A stretch of DNA of 64,000 bases, taken from positions 26,239,355-26,303,354 of the forward strand of contig NC_088883.1 in assembly GCF_032884065.1 (NCBI RefSeq), given 5' to 3'. Numbering within the stretch: position 1 is the first letter of the stretch; each line of letters begins with the position of its first letter. A program made the translations under genes and the position numbers. Shown here one piece after another: positions 47,296 through 59,765 of the stretch. The notes under the pieces were generated by a model, which worked only from the letters and a program-made list of their open reading frames with translations, did no database searches and was not told the DNA's origin. The DNA is from Artemia franciscana. Taxonomy: Eukaryota; Arthropoda; Branchiopoda; Anostraca; Artemiidae.

Positions 47296-47308
47296 TCTCC
47301 TCTTCTTT
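47296..47308 (-). promoter_or_regulatory. Polypurine tract of the Gypsy element
   Basis: AAAGAAGAGGAGA on the minus strand, directly adjacent to the 3' LTR, as expected for plus-strand DNA priming. Confidence 0.85.
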
Positions 47309-47321
47309 ATAAGCTACTGCT

Positions 47322-50300
47322 TCAAAGATCCAAGGGAATGACAGGTTTGACTAACCAACCAGAACGAGTGGTATATCTGGTATCTCTCGGCATCTGGGTA
47401 GAGACATCCTCATTGCTCTGTGGAGGTACAGCTATAGGCCCTGGAGTTCTAAGGGCAAGAGGAGACGTTAATGCTTGCTCTAGAGATGACGGATCCGAGA
47501 GTACTTGTGGCAACGGTGTGGTTCCAAATGGCGAGACGTTTCCAGCTCCAAATGATGGGCCATCGAAGATGGGTCTTGGTGAGGGATGAAGAGTATTATC
47601 TGTTTCGGTCCCTAGAGGATCATCATTTGGACTCATTTGGGGCCTGATGTGTCGTCGGTTCCTCCGATAAGTTGAGCCATTTTGAGTCTTCACCAGATAT
47701 GAGCAGGGAGCATCTTCAAAAACTTTGATTAGCAATGCTCTTTCCCACCTCTTTTTGTCACTAAGTTTGACCCAAACTGGTTGCCCTTCCTTCAATGCAG
47801 TCAGTGATTTTGCTGTTTGGTCATGGTAAGATTTCTGAATTCCTTGTTTCTTTTGTTTGTTGAATTCAAACGACGAGTAAGGCACTATTTTTGGTTCGAG
47901 TTGTGATGAAATCACCAGTAGTACGGAACGAAGCTGACGACTCATCAGCAATTCTGCAGGTGAATGGTGACTATCATCAATTGGTGTGTTTCGATATTCA
48001 AGGATTGCTAAGTATGGATCCGATTTGTCCTCTAGTGCCTTTGACATGAGTTTTTTGGCAGTTTGGACTGTCTTTTCAACAAGTCCATTAGCTTATGGAT
48101 ATTTCGGACTGCTCGTTTTGTGGCTAAAGTCCCATAATTTGGCAAATTGCTCGAATTCTGATGAAAGAAAATTTGGAGCGTTATCAGATGTAAGTAATTT
48201 TGGTATTCCATGGCGACTAAATTGGCTCTTTAATTTAACAATGATAGCTGATGATGTCAATGAGTCGAGCTTATCAAGCTCAAAGAATCGACTATAGTAG
48301 TCGACAGTGATAAGATACTGGCGATTTTGCCAGTTGAAGATGTCAATGGCAATGTGTTCCCAGGGTAGCTTTGGGATCTCTGAGCATATAAGCGGCTCTT
48401 GCTGCTGCTTGTCATGAAAGGCATTACACGCATCACACTGGGATATATATGAAGTGATATCTTTTGTGATACCAGGCCAGAATACGACAGTCCTAGCGCG
48501 CTGCTTGGTTTTGGCGATGCCAAGATGTGATACATGCAATTGTTGTAGGATCTCATGCTGCATGGATGGGGGCACTACAACTCTTGTCCCCTTCAAGATT
48601 ATGCCTTGGTTGACTACAAGTTCGTCTCTGTAGTTCCAGAAAGCCAAACAGCTGGAATCACACTGTCGTCGAGATGGGGGCCATCCATAAAGTATAGTCT
48701 GGCTTAATTTTCGTAATTCAGTACAGGTTGCATTCCTGATTTTTTCCATTTTCCCATTAGCTATAGGTAAGTTTTTGAAGAGTGTATGGACAAAGACTTC
48801 TACTTGTTTCTCGTTTTCATTGTCGAGGTCAGGTGTGTGCAACCTTGACAGGGTGTCAGCCACAGGTATTTCAGAACCTGGTCTGTATACAAATTTCAAA
48901 CTATATGGCTGTATTGATAGCATTATGCGCTGTAGCCGTGGCGGTGCTTTGGATATCGGTTTTACAAGGATGCTTTCTAAAGGTTTGTGGTCTGTTGTTA
49001 TTGTTACGGTTCTGCCATATATATACTGGTGGAAATGCTTGCATCCGAATACAACTGCCAGCAATTCCTTCTCTATTTGTGAATACCGCTGCTCGGTTTC
49101 ACTCATTGAACGTGAGCCAAAGGCGACAACATTATCGTCAACTGCTAGTACTGCGCCTAGACCATGCTTTGATGCATCTACTTTTACCTCTATGTTTTCG
49201 CACTTTGGGTCAAAGTATGCTAAGTTGCTGCAAAGGGCTGACTTTATCTTTGAAAATGCCTTTTCATGAGCTGGTTTCCATTTGTACTCATCAGCCCGTG
49301 CTAGCTCTCTTAGGCTTTTGTTTAATGAGGACAAGTTTGGTATGTACCTCGACAAGTAGTTAAGCATGCCTAGAAGTTTTTGAAGCTGCTCGCTGTTTTC
49401 TGGCGGTGGCATTTCCGTAATAGCCCGAGTTTTTTCGGGGTCGGGCTTAATTCCTTCCGAGGTCAGAAGATGCCCAAAGTATGGGATGCTCTCTGCACCA
49501 AACACACATTTCTCTTGGTTAAACTTCACATTTTTCTCACGCGCACATTCTAGTGCTGCCTTCAGTCTTTCATCGTGTTCACTATCATCAGCACCACAAA
49601 TGACTATGTCATCGACTATTAGGCCTAGATTGAGGTTTTCAAAGGCCTCTTCCATTTTCCTCTGGAAATCGTCTTGTGCTGAGTTTAGGCCAAAGGGGTA
49701 CCTTTTGAATTTGTAACGACCATAGATGGTGTTAAAAGTTGTCAAGTCGGATGATTCATCATCAAGCATCATTGACCAGAATCCACTAGTGGCATCAAGT
49801 TTGGAGAAAATCTTAGCTCCAGCACACCTCTGGGTGATGCTCTCGAATGTTGGGATCGGATAATGTGGTCTTTTTAGGTTCTTGTTCAGGTCCACGGGGT
49901 CCAGACATATCCTTAAGTTCCCATTTGCTTTCTCCACTATTACAACAGAATTAACCCAGTCAGTAGGCTTTGTAACTTTCTCAATGATTTTCATCTGTTC
50001 CAGGCGATCAAGTTCTACCTTTAATCTTTTCTCTAATGCAAATGGTACACGTTTTGGGGGTTGAACTGTAGGAACTGCTCCTTCCTTCAGCGTCAGCTTA
50101 CACACGCCAGGAAGTTGGCCAATACCCTCAAAGACATCAGCGTATTGGTCTATCATGATCTTGATTCGATCAGGGCAAGGTTGCATTGTTTCCACATCAA
50201 ATATGAATTTGACAAGACCAAGATCAACACTGGTTTGCCTACTAATTATTGGCACTTTCTGAGTGTCAACCACGAAGAATTTGTGCTTCTGTCCAGGCCT

Positions 50301-50903
50301 ATCTTTGTATTGAATTTCAGCTTCACACACTCCATATACGTTCAACTTCCCGTTGGTATAGCTTGTCAGGATACTGTTGGTTTTGTTTAGTGTGGGACGG
50401 GGACAACATCTCTCATATTCCTTAAGTGGAAGTATGTTGGCATCTGCTCCTGTATCAAGCTTGAAGCTGATGTACTTCTTTTGTGTACTGAAGTACAGAT
50501 CAATGTGATGGTCTTTGGTTTGATTCATTGAATGAATTGAATCAATATACAACTCGCTTCCCGAACAAGGGGAGAAGTCTAATGCATGTATATCCTGAGA
50601 ACCAGAGCTTGTTCCTGCAATTCCTATTTGGTGAACTGTTTTACTCTTGCAAACTCTAGCATAATGGTTGATCTTACCACACTTCGAGCATGTTTTTCCT
50701 TTTGCGGGGCACTTGTGTCCACGGGAATATTGTCCACCACACATATAACATTCAGGATATTTGCTCACAACATCGACTTCTTGTTTGATAGCTGTCTTGT
50801 GCTCAGCCTCATTCATAGTTAGTAGTTGTGCTTGGGTTTCTTCCATTGCTCGGCTTGTGTTAATGGCAGTAGTTAGAGTGAGTGTTGATCCCTGTGTAAG
50901 CAA
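47322..50903 (-). pseudogene. Gypsy gag 3' end and pol, one nonsense codon
   Basis: One frame from 50903 to 47322, interrupted only by TAA at 48093-48095. By residue from 50903: gag zinc knuckles CYMCG (52-56) and CSKCGKINHYARVC (72-85); protease DTGA (150-153); RT motif A KLDATSGFWS (D370) and motif C VDD (430-432); RNase H with D576 in VDASKHG, E612 region and D638 in TTDHK; integrase zinc site H790/H793 and C823/C826; catalytic D854 and D907. The catalytic glutamate lies six residues after the stop (ANGLVEK), giving correct D-35-E spacing. So the stop falls just before the last active-site residue and removes it from any unsuppressed product. The C-terminal ~240 residues follow in frame. 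Confidence 0.92.
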
Positions 50904-50926
50904 CTTTTCTCTGATTCTGTCATTTC

Positions 50927-51349
50927 TTATATACCAAAAAGTAGCCTGTCCCTGACCATTCCATCTTCTGAATTCCCAAATGAGCAGTCTTTTGCTAAGA
51001 TCTTGAGACTTGTTACATATTGTTCAACTGTCTCTATAACATCCTGGTTCCTTTTGTGAAATTTGTATCTGGCAAAAATGGGGTTTGCCATTGGTTCCAC
51101 ATAAGTGTCAAACTTTGCCAGGTATGCAGATACATTCTGTTCTGAGTCAGCAATAGTGAAGGTGTTAAATATATCCCTGCCTTTTTCACCAACCCATATG
51201 AGCAAGTATGAGCATTTCACAGTTTCTGCTTTACCACTAAGGGGGCCACTGAACATTAATTTTGCATGCTGCTTAAATCTATTCCATGAATGTTTCAAGT
51301 TTTGTGAATTCCAGTCGATCGTTGGTGTTGAGCAATGAACTGAATCCAT
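50927..51349 (-). pseudogene. Gypsy gag, frameshifted
   Basis: Begins at ATG 51349, 12 bp after the primer-binding site. The 140 codons include WNSQNLKHSWNRFKQHAKL and NPIFARYKFHKRNQ, typical of Gypsy capsid regions. The frame ends at GGTATATAA near 50927-50930. Removing one TA from that short repeat would restore continuity with the pol frame, so gag and pol were probably one ORF and a TA slippage broke it. Confidence 0.85.
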
Positions 51350-51361
51350 CTTTACTTGGTT

Positions 51362-51374
51362 ACTTCTGACACCA
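51362..51374 (-). promoter_or_regulatory. Primer-binding site of the Gypsy element
   Basis: TGGTGTCAGAAGT on the minus strand, touching the 5' LTR with no gap. It is complementary to a tRNA 3' end ACTTCTGACACCA, which matches tRNA-Leu type ends as I recall them. Confidence 0.85.
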
Positions 51375-51526
51375 TGTAGAAGTTTAATTGTTTATTATAA
51401 CCCAAGCACCTATAAAAAGAAAAAGCGATATGTACAAGCAAGCAAGCAATCACTCATACAAGGAAGAATAAATAAAACACTATAAATAAGACACTAATGC
51501 AAGCAAAGCAAGGTGAGTATTCTACA
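51375..51526 (-). repeat. Gypsy 5' LTR
   Basis: 152-bp LTR next to the primer-binding site, bordered outside by GGAAG. Confidence 0.96.
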
Positions 51527-51531
51527 GGAAG

Positions 51532-52967
<1,436 letters not shown>

Positions 52968-52996
52968 AAAATAAGTTGTCTGTGTGTGTGTGTGTC

Positions 52997-53125
52997 GAGT
53001 GACGTCATGTTTGTGTTTCAACTGACATCATGTTTGTCGACTGATGTCATTATAAGGATTGAGCTGTATGCATCATGAAGTTGTTTTTCTACTGACGTCA
53101 TGTTTGTCAACTGATGAAATTACAT
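52997..53125 (+). repeat. Short tandem repeats with TGACGTCA-like core
   Basis: Four to five spaced units of 'ctgacgtcatgtttgt' and variants. The palindromic TGACGTCA occurs intact at about 53000 and 53094. In other contexts this octamer is a CRE site; regulation here is not shown. Confidence 0.7.
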
Positions 53126-53510
53126 ACCGGGACACAAATGACGACCGGGACACAGGGAATATAAATGACGACCAGGAACCTCAAAGAGAAATTACAGACT
53201 GGGACACCCGGACACAAATCACGGCCAGGACACAGGGAATGTAAATGACGACTGGGACACAGGGACACAACTACAACGGGGACGCCGGGGGCACAGGCGG
53301 GATATATAAATGATGACCGGGACACTGGGATTCTTCAAACAGAAATTACAGACCGGGACACCAGGACACAAATGATGACCGGGACACAGGGAATATAAAT
53401 GACAACCAAGACACTCAAAGAGAAATTACAAGCTGGGACACCAGGACACAAATGACGACCGGGACACAGGGAATATAAATGACGACCACAGGGACACATC
53501 ATTAGAATAA
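53126..53510 (+). repeat. GC-richer minisatellite (~75-bp higher-order units)
   Basis: Units combine 'aaatgacgaccgggacacag', 'ggaatataaatgacgacc' and 'caaagagaaattacagactg'. One stretch (53258-53280) contains GGGACACAGGGACACAACTACAA, the core seen in the Helitron-like elements at 4640-4899 and 57212-57316. Confidence 0.85.
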
Positions 53511-53573
53511 TGAGGTATAGATCTGAATACGGATTGTTTTTCCCATGGACAATTATATGTTGCATGTTCAAGA

Positions 53574-53612
53574 GTATATATATATATATATCAAGAGTAT
53601 ATATATATATAT
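53574..53612. repeat. (TA)n with duplicated 'tcaagag' unit
   Basis: Two TA tracts separated by a repeat of TCAAGAG. It forms the 3' border of the Penelope-like element. Confidence 0.9.
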
Positions 53613-54316
53613 CATGAAAAGAGAAATCACCAATGCAACAGCACAAACACACAAAAAAAAAGAGAGAGACAGAAAAAAAAGAGAGACAGGAGGAGAAAAG
53701 AAAGACTGTTTTCCTAAATTAGTGATTAATATGGACCAGCACTTGAATGAGGCCTTAACCCTACTCATCCATACAATCACATAGGTCAAACAGCATAGCC
53801 ATACACAATCAACCATAAAGAATATTCCATGGACAGGCAGTCATGTCGTCAATAAGTATAAGTCATCATTTACCAAACAATAGAAACAATAAAGACAAAT
53901 AATTCAGAGGCAACAACCCAACACAAGGGCTCATCAGGAGAATATACTTGTCTATAGGGTTTCGCCACATTAAATTCTCTACCCAGCCAAGTGTTGTGGC
54001 TACCACAGAATATCCATGGCATCCCCGTGTCAGGTAACACCCCCAAAATACATGTCTATAAAAATGTAAAACAACCAAGTAACACCAAAACCAGCTTATC
54101 CTGTTAATATATCCCTCTTTTTGGCAACAATAGGTAAACTAAATATGATAAATTTTACCAAATCACAAATATTAACACATTGCAAAAAACCTGAATGAAC
54201 TAAACAATTATAGAATTCATCTTTACCATGTGACTAATTTTTAAAAAAAATCCGCTCTATTAGAAACACAATTGAAAATAAATGGCGCTGCAACATCATT
54301 TCTCGAACCTCCGAAA
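53613..54316 (-). mobile_element. 3' untranslated region of the permuted Penelope-like element
   Basis: Lies between the RT stop codon and the (TA)n border. Positions 53613-54082 match 11393-11866 in reverse orientation, showing that this stretch is mobile. It is non-coding. The minus strand carries GAAAC and CTGATGAG 27 bases apart, but I could not fold them into a hammerhead. Confidence 0.7.
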
Positions 54317-55449
54317 TTAATTGAAAATTTCTTTAAGTATTTCCAGATAATTCTTTTGATATTGATTTAAAAGTTCGTTATAATGAAAACTAAATTTTTT
54401 AAATTGCCAAGTTAATTTATTTGCAGAAAAACCTCTTAATATCGATTTTTGGCTTAAGATTTTACATCTATTTTTAACATCAATATAATTACTACAAATC
54501 CTTGCATAACGAAGTAATTGTGAGAAAAACGCTGAATATGTGATATTTGAGTGTATATTACTTTCAGGGAATGGGAAACTAATCACTTCAAAATCAAAAT
54601 CATCTGTTTTATTATACATTTTAAAACTTAATTTATTATCATCACAAATATTAATATTTAAATCTAAGAAATGATCTTCATGACCAGCGCCATGACTAGG
54701 TTCAAGAATAAGCTCTGATGGATATATATTTTTAGAAATATCAATGAAATCCTTACAATTTAAGACCAAAATATCATCTAAATATCTTTTATTATTTGAC
54801 AAAACATGTTTTAAATTATTTGGATTATTCTTATCCATCATATATTTATATTCTAGTTGACTTAAAAACAAGTCAGCTATAAATGGGCTGGCATTCCCCC
54901 CCATAGGAATTCCCACAATTTGCTTGTACAAATCACCACCAAATCTTATATAAGTATTGTATAAAACAAATTCTAATAACTCAAAAATCATATCCAAGCT
55001 GTAACATCTCAAGTTAACTGTAGTATTAAAGCAATTTGTCCATATAGCGTTTTTATTATAAGTGTCTATTTTTAAGAACCTTTTACTAGATAAGAGGAAA
55101 GATTTCTTGATAACAGTTTTTAAATTATCTAACACTACATTAAGTGATAAATTAGTATGCATTGTCGCAAAATCGAAAGACTCAATTCTTTTAGCTGAAA
55201 CCATTGTTAAAGAATCTATCACCTGCAGTGAATTATTAACACTCCAATATGGATTAAAATTCAAAAATTTTTTAATACCAGAACAATAGGTTTTAAGTTT
55301 ATTTACAATTTCCTTTAAAATTAAAGAGAGGTCAGTAGCAGCAATGCGGGTTGGACATTTAGCTGCTCCAGCAATAAACCGTGGTTTAGGGGGATTCTTA
55401 TGAAATTTTACATTCCAATATAGGAAAGAGAACTTTTTATCATTGCCAT
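54317..55449 (-). pseudogene. Penelope-like reverse transcriptase, core domain
   Basis: In the same frame as the GIY-YIG ORF that starts at 57001. The open frame runs upstream of 55264 and includes LYWNVKFHKNPPKPRFIAG (about 55405-55350), the start of the Penelope-type RT. Counting from 55264: motif A FDFATMHTNL (D31), motif B GIPMGGNASPF (118-128), motif C RYLDDILVLN (YLDD at 161-164), then a GHEDHFLDLNI block. The polymerase aspartates are intact. The protein ends at 54317 about 150 residues after YLDD, with no GIY-YIG domain after it. Canonical Penelope-like proteins carry one there. Confidence 0.85.
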
Positions 55450-55902
55450 TTATTTTAATATTAAATTTTTAAAAAGTATTTCTTCAGTCTTTTCAATTAA
55501 ATTTTCATCCTCTAAATTTACCTTTTCGTAAACATTAGTTGTGCATAACTCCCTTTTTAAGATATCACAATACAGCTTCTGACAAATTATGGCAAAATTA
55601 TTATTAGCTTTATCCACTGGCACAATTACAAATTCATTCTGTAGATTAGCAATTGCTTGTTTAATCTTCGCATTATAAAATAATGATTTAGTGTTACTAT
55701 TTTTTAAGTTAGAATATATTTTATTTCTTATTCTACTAATAATTAAATTCTTCCAACTTTGAAAGCTCTCTTTATTTTTATTCTCTTTCTTACACCACTT
55801 ATCAATAAATAAATCAAAATCATTTTCCAAGCCATCAAGAACACTCGATGGTTTCAGATGATGAGAAAGACGGAAATTAGCCCCTTTATTCATTAGGGCC
55901 AA
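55450..55902 (-). pseudogene. Penelope-like RT N-terminal part, in a shifted frame
   Basis: Continues the protein in a +1-shifted frame. GANFRLSHHLKPSS is followed by EFVIVPVDKANNNFAII, the block that usually opens a Penelope-type RT. It overlaps the preceding frame by 17 bp, and near 55450-55470, at an A/T homopolymer run, the reading returns to the original frame. Two offsetting shifts within one protein suggest two small indels, not a separate gene. Confidence 0.75.
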
Positions 55903-57001
55903 GTTGCTTACAATTACAATCCGGTTTCCAATTTATATCACTATCTAATCTTTTTAGTATTAAATTATAATTAAAAATAATTCGCCCAATAGTTTTTGAA
56001 AATTTATAAGTTAAAACTGGATTATCATTATAATTCAAATTACTAGGAAGGGCCTGTTTCACATGCCGCTGATTTAAAATTTCTGGTAAATTAATATCTT
56101 CTATCTGCTTACAAGTAAAATTAATAGGTAAATATAATCTGTTATCCTTATTACTAATCTTATCAAACTTTTTCTTTTTTGAAATAAATTCCGTTTTAGT
56201 TAGAATGCAAATTGTATCACATATTACTTTAAAATTATATTCAAGAGCTGTATTATTCTTAACAATCCAGAAAAGTTTGATTAAATTCCTCTTGGATAAA
56301 TTATTTACACATTTTATTACAGAAATCATAGCCCTAGATTCAAGTAGCTGGCATAGATCTATAGAAAGCATATGTATATCTAATTCATTTTTTCCATTAT
56401 TTTTCCTATGTCCTCTCGATCGTTTTTTACGTTTAGTAGGACAAGTAAAAGAAGAATGGTCCATAAAACCATCAATACATTTAACAACAACCTGAGACAT
56501 GTCACCATATTTTGCTACACGATCATTAAGCCCAAAAGGATGACCTGTACCAAGAGTATGGATCCAGAAATCCTCCTGTTTACGTAGTCTATTATTCTTT
56601 TCTTCTTTATTTAAATTTTCTAACTCTAAATTTTTTAAAATTGTGACAGTTATATCCGATATGGAACATTTACCATTATTACAATGTTGAACTAGATAGT
56701 TATTAGTTTTCTCACTATTAACTGTTGTCTTGTGTCCAGAATATCTTTTATATATATGATTAGTTGTTTCCCCCACATATTCTAGGCAGCATTTATTACA
56801 TTCTAATAGGTAAATTACATTGTTTGTTGTACAATTAACATTACCACGTAACTTGCATGCAAAATTTTTATTATACAATGTACTCTTAACAGAAGTCCGT
56901 GGGATAAAATGATCTTGGCAAAGAAAACAACGACTCTTACACTTACTAACTTTCAAAAAATCGTTCCGAGTTCCGAGGCTAATATTTGTGTTTTGTTGCA
57001 T
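55886..57001 (-). pseudogene. N-terminal GIY-YIG endonuclease of the Penelope-like element
   Basis: ATG at 57001; 371 codons. A cysteine cluster (CKSRCFLC, residues 21-28; C49; C57) precedes a GIY-YIG nuclease: VIYLLEC (62-68) with CNKCC at 68-72, EYVGET (74-79), KRYSGHK (85-91, candidate catalytic R86), QHC (105-107), and KQEDFWIHTLGTG (141-153, candidate catalytic E143). A basic stretch KRKKRSRGHRKN and a CNCK motif near the end lead into the RT region. Nuclease first, RT second is the permuted order described for Naiad/Chlamys Penelope-like elements. The CxxC within the nuclease also fits that group as I recall it. Confidence 0.85.
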
Positions 57002-57088
57002 TAAAAGTTATTGAAAATAAATCCAAAACAAACCAACATCCAAATCAAAATCCAACAATCAAAGTCCAAAAAACATGCCAAGGTCAAT

Positions 57089-57316
<228 letters not shown>

Positions 57317-57386
<70 letters not shown>
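57317..57386. repeat. (TA)n microsatellite, right flank
   Basis: Continuation of the TA tract on the far side of the Helitron-like insertion. Confidence 0.96.
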
Positions 57387-57389
<3 letters not shown>

Positions 57390-57839
57390 TTAATGATTAG
57401 ATTTGTTGTTACTAGTTTTGTATTTCTTGTATTTAAAAAAAGACCTCTGACTTGCAGCAGCGTTTTTTTCAGAGGCAGTGCTCTATTACTACCTAAATAA
57501 CAATGTATTATTCATTTGTTTGTTTTTTTTATTTTATTCAGTATAATATTTATGTTAAGCAGTATTTCTGTTTGTTTTTCTAATGATTATGTAGTAGATT
57601 TGTTATTGATTTTGTGTTTTTTTTGGCAACAAGTCTGTGTTAATGTAGTTTTGTTTTAATAAATAAATACATAACAAGATAATAAGGATAATAAGACAAG
57701 TAATTGTCATAGAATCTTCTAAAACTTACAGATATAGAAAAGGTAGAGGTATAGGGCTTGAAACTATTTTGCAAACCCTTATAGTTCCATCTCCAAAGGC
57801 TTCATTCATCTAACACTACATTTTTACAGTTCTTGAAAA
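57387..57839. other. Unannotated DNA
   Basis: AT-rich. A hairpin CCTCTG...CAGAGG spans about 57443-57474 and AATAAATA lies near 57657, resembling a retroelement 3' end, but no ORF supports that. Confidence 0.4.
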
Positions 57840-58062
57840 GTTTTCTCTAGAGGAAGGTGCTTGAAGACTTTTCCAGGTCATTGTCAAGATGAGAAGGTTT
57901 TGGAGCAAATTTTACTGAGCTCTAATTCATGTTATTGTCCAGAAGGAAGGTTTTTGAACACATTTTCCTCAGGTCATTGTCTTGGAGGAAGGTCCTTGAA
58001 CATATTTTGTATAGGTTGTTGTTCTGGTTGAAAATGATTGAACACATTTTCTTGGACCTTAA
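57840..58062. repeat. Diverged 42-bp tandem repeat
   Basis: Four to five units of the form 'gtcattgtcttggaggaagg' + 'tccttgaacatattttgtat'. The two best copies are 42 bp apart. Confidence 0.7.
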
Positions 58063-58182
58063 TTTGTTATGCTTGAAAGTCCTGCTCCCTTGACTCATGA
58101 CTCACTTGTCAATATAATTCCCACCCTTTCCTCTATTTTAATCTACCCAGAAAAATTCGCTTTCTCATTTTTTTTTTGTTCT

Positions 58183-58413
58183 TTATATTTTTCCTTTAGC
58201 TGTTGCAATTCTCACTTTCACTAGTTTTCTAATCAGATTTATTTGTGCTTCATTTTCATCAGTCAACTCCTTAAACATATCTTCTGGCCATATTTGTCTT
58301 TCTTCTTCATTTTGGATTTTGATTACTTCAGGCAATTTAGTAATGCCCTTTGCTTTAGTTGCCTGAATTGGTCTTTTCTCATTTAATGGTTCAAATTGTT
58401 GGATTTCAGGCAT
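58183..58413 (-). CDS. Possible small protein, unrecognised
   Basis: A 76-codon frame with ATG at 58413 in context ACAATGCC. Composition is that of a soluble, charged protein (MPEIQQFEPLNEKRPIQ, then EEERQIWPEDMFKELTDENE) and it ends KVRIATAKGKI. No domain is recognised, and no splice sites, neighbours or upstream elements support it. It stands out from the surrounding AT-rich DNA but could be a chance frame or part of an old element. Confidence 0.25.
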   Translation of the reverse strand: MPEIQQFEPLNEKRPIQATKAKGITKLPEVIKIQNEEERQIWPEDMFKELTDENEAQINLIRKLVKVRIATAKGKI

Positions 58414-59279
58414 TGTAAGTTTAATATGGCTGTTCTTTCAGTCCTATTGTGTTTGATAGTTCAGGTGGTTCTAAAGAGAAATGATTCTAAAGAGATGGTT
58501 CTAAAATGGTTCTAAAGAGAAATGATAATGAGAGGCTCTAATCTGAAATGATTGCAAATTTTTGCTTTTTTGGCCTTCCTCAAGAACTTTTCATGTTTGA
58601 ATTAAAAAATAAAATTATTGCTCAGTTGCCATAAATATTAGAGTGGTGCTTTTATGGTGAATTTTTTTTTAATTTTTCTAGATCTTACCCCCCCCCCCAT
58701 AATTTTTCCTTTCCGTGTAAAAACACTACTGGGTAAGTATGAACCTTTTAAAATAATATTTAAAGGTAGCTCAATGGCCTAAAAGATTACAATACAGATA
58801 CCGTTATTTAGAATGGATCATATTTGATGTAGAAGTCCATTTACTCAAAACAATTTAATAAATGCAGATGAAATTATTCAGTAATATAGAAGTAATTGTC
58901 TGCAACTTTGTTTGCATCATAATAATGATGTTATTTTTCTTTAATTTCACATCTAATTTAATCAATTATCTGTTGTAGTATCGAAAATAGTGATGCAATT
59001 AATGCAAATATTTTTACACTTTTTATCAATACTATAGGCCTAATAAAATAATAGTAATAATAAGGGTAATACTGTAGAAATGTAGATTAATACTGTGAAA
59101 ATATAGTTTAAGTTAATCAGTATAGTTAGTAGTCACAAATTAAGTATAATGTATTGCATATTGCACAGTTATTAGATGCAGAATGAAGAAGTCAATTGTC
59201 AACTGTCAATTGTCAATTGTCAACAGTGTTTCCTTTTTGCTGTCAGGATACAACTGTCAGTGAGTTTGGACCACTTGTA
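58414..59279. other. Unannotated DNA
   Basis: Short tandem 'ggttctaaagagaaatgat' repeats at about 58468-58530 and heptamer 'caattgt' repeats at about 59193-59225. No gene. Confidence 0.5.
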
Positions 59280-59765
59280 GTAGAAACTGCCACTGACTTT
59301 CGTCTTTGGTAATGTTTCCTATTAGTTCCTGAGCAAGAGCCACCCCCCTTTCGGCATGATCATTGACAGCACTGATTGGCAAAACTATCTATGTTGCATG
59401 GATGTAGTCTTCCTGTTCCGCCCACGTGTCCGGTCTATGTCACGTGTCCACGTCTATGTCAAGAAAATTATCCAGAAGATCCAGCGTGTGAAACAGGGCC
59501 ATGGACGTTGCTGAGAAAAATGTTTCAAATTTCTTTTCTTTGAATGTTTTTAAGTCCACAGATATTTTCCTTGTATGTTCATTCACAGGCTATTTTTCTC
59601 TAACGAGTTTTACTGCTTCCACCATTTGTTTCTTTGTGTCACAATCTATGGGAATCATCGAAAAACGCCAGATCTACTGTTTCTGGAGATAGATACCACA
59701 AATGCTTGCCCATCTTCATGGACGTCACTCTGGAAATTTCTGAATTGATTGCCGGATAGTCCAAC
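59280..59765 (-). pseudogene. Relic of a transposon-type protein, family uncertain
   Basis: Minus-strand pieces in shifting frames: ISRVTSMKMGKHLWYLSPET and VDLAFFDDSHRL (about 59733-59640), VDLKTFKEKKFETFF (about 59563-59519), then VNDHAERGVALAQELIGNIT and KDESQWQFLLQVVQTH (about 59371-59262). I recall similar multi-copy proteins in arthropod genomes but cannot name the family. Several frameshifts and stops. Confidence 0.45.

Larger units (their letters stand above)
47144..51526 (-). mobile_element. Complete Ty3/Gypsy LTR retrotransposon
   Basis: A 4,383-bp element with 152-bp LTRs that differ at one base (A/G at about position 52 of the plus-strand LTR). Ends are TG...CA, and a 5-bp target duplication GGAAG flanks it (47139-47143 and 51527-51531). 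On the minus strand the order is LTR, primer-binding site, gag, zinc knuckles, protease, RT, RNase H, integrase, purine tract, LTR. That domain order is Ty3/Gypsy. The RT motif IVDD and short LTRs recall the Mag/K02A2.6-like clade, a tentative placement. There is no env. Two visible lesions (a 2-bp insertion in gag and one nonsense codon in integrase) mark a young but probably inactive copy. Confidence 0.95.

Noticed and set aside
53928-53970. CTGATGAG and GAAAC close together (minus strand) in the Penelope-like 3' UTR, suggesting a hammerhead
   Set aside because: The order would need a type II layout, stem II is only 3 bp here and is not kept in the copy at 11.5 kb, and no helix III or cleavage site fits.
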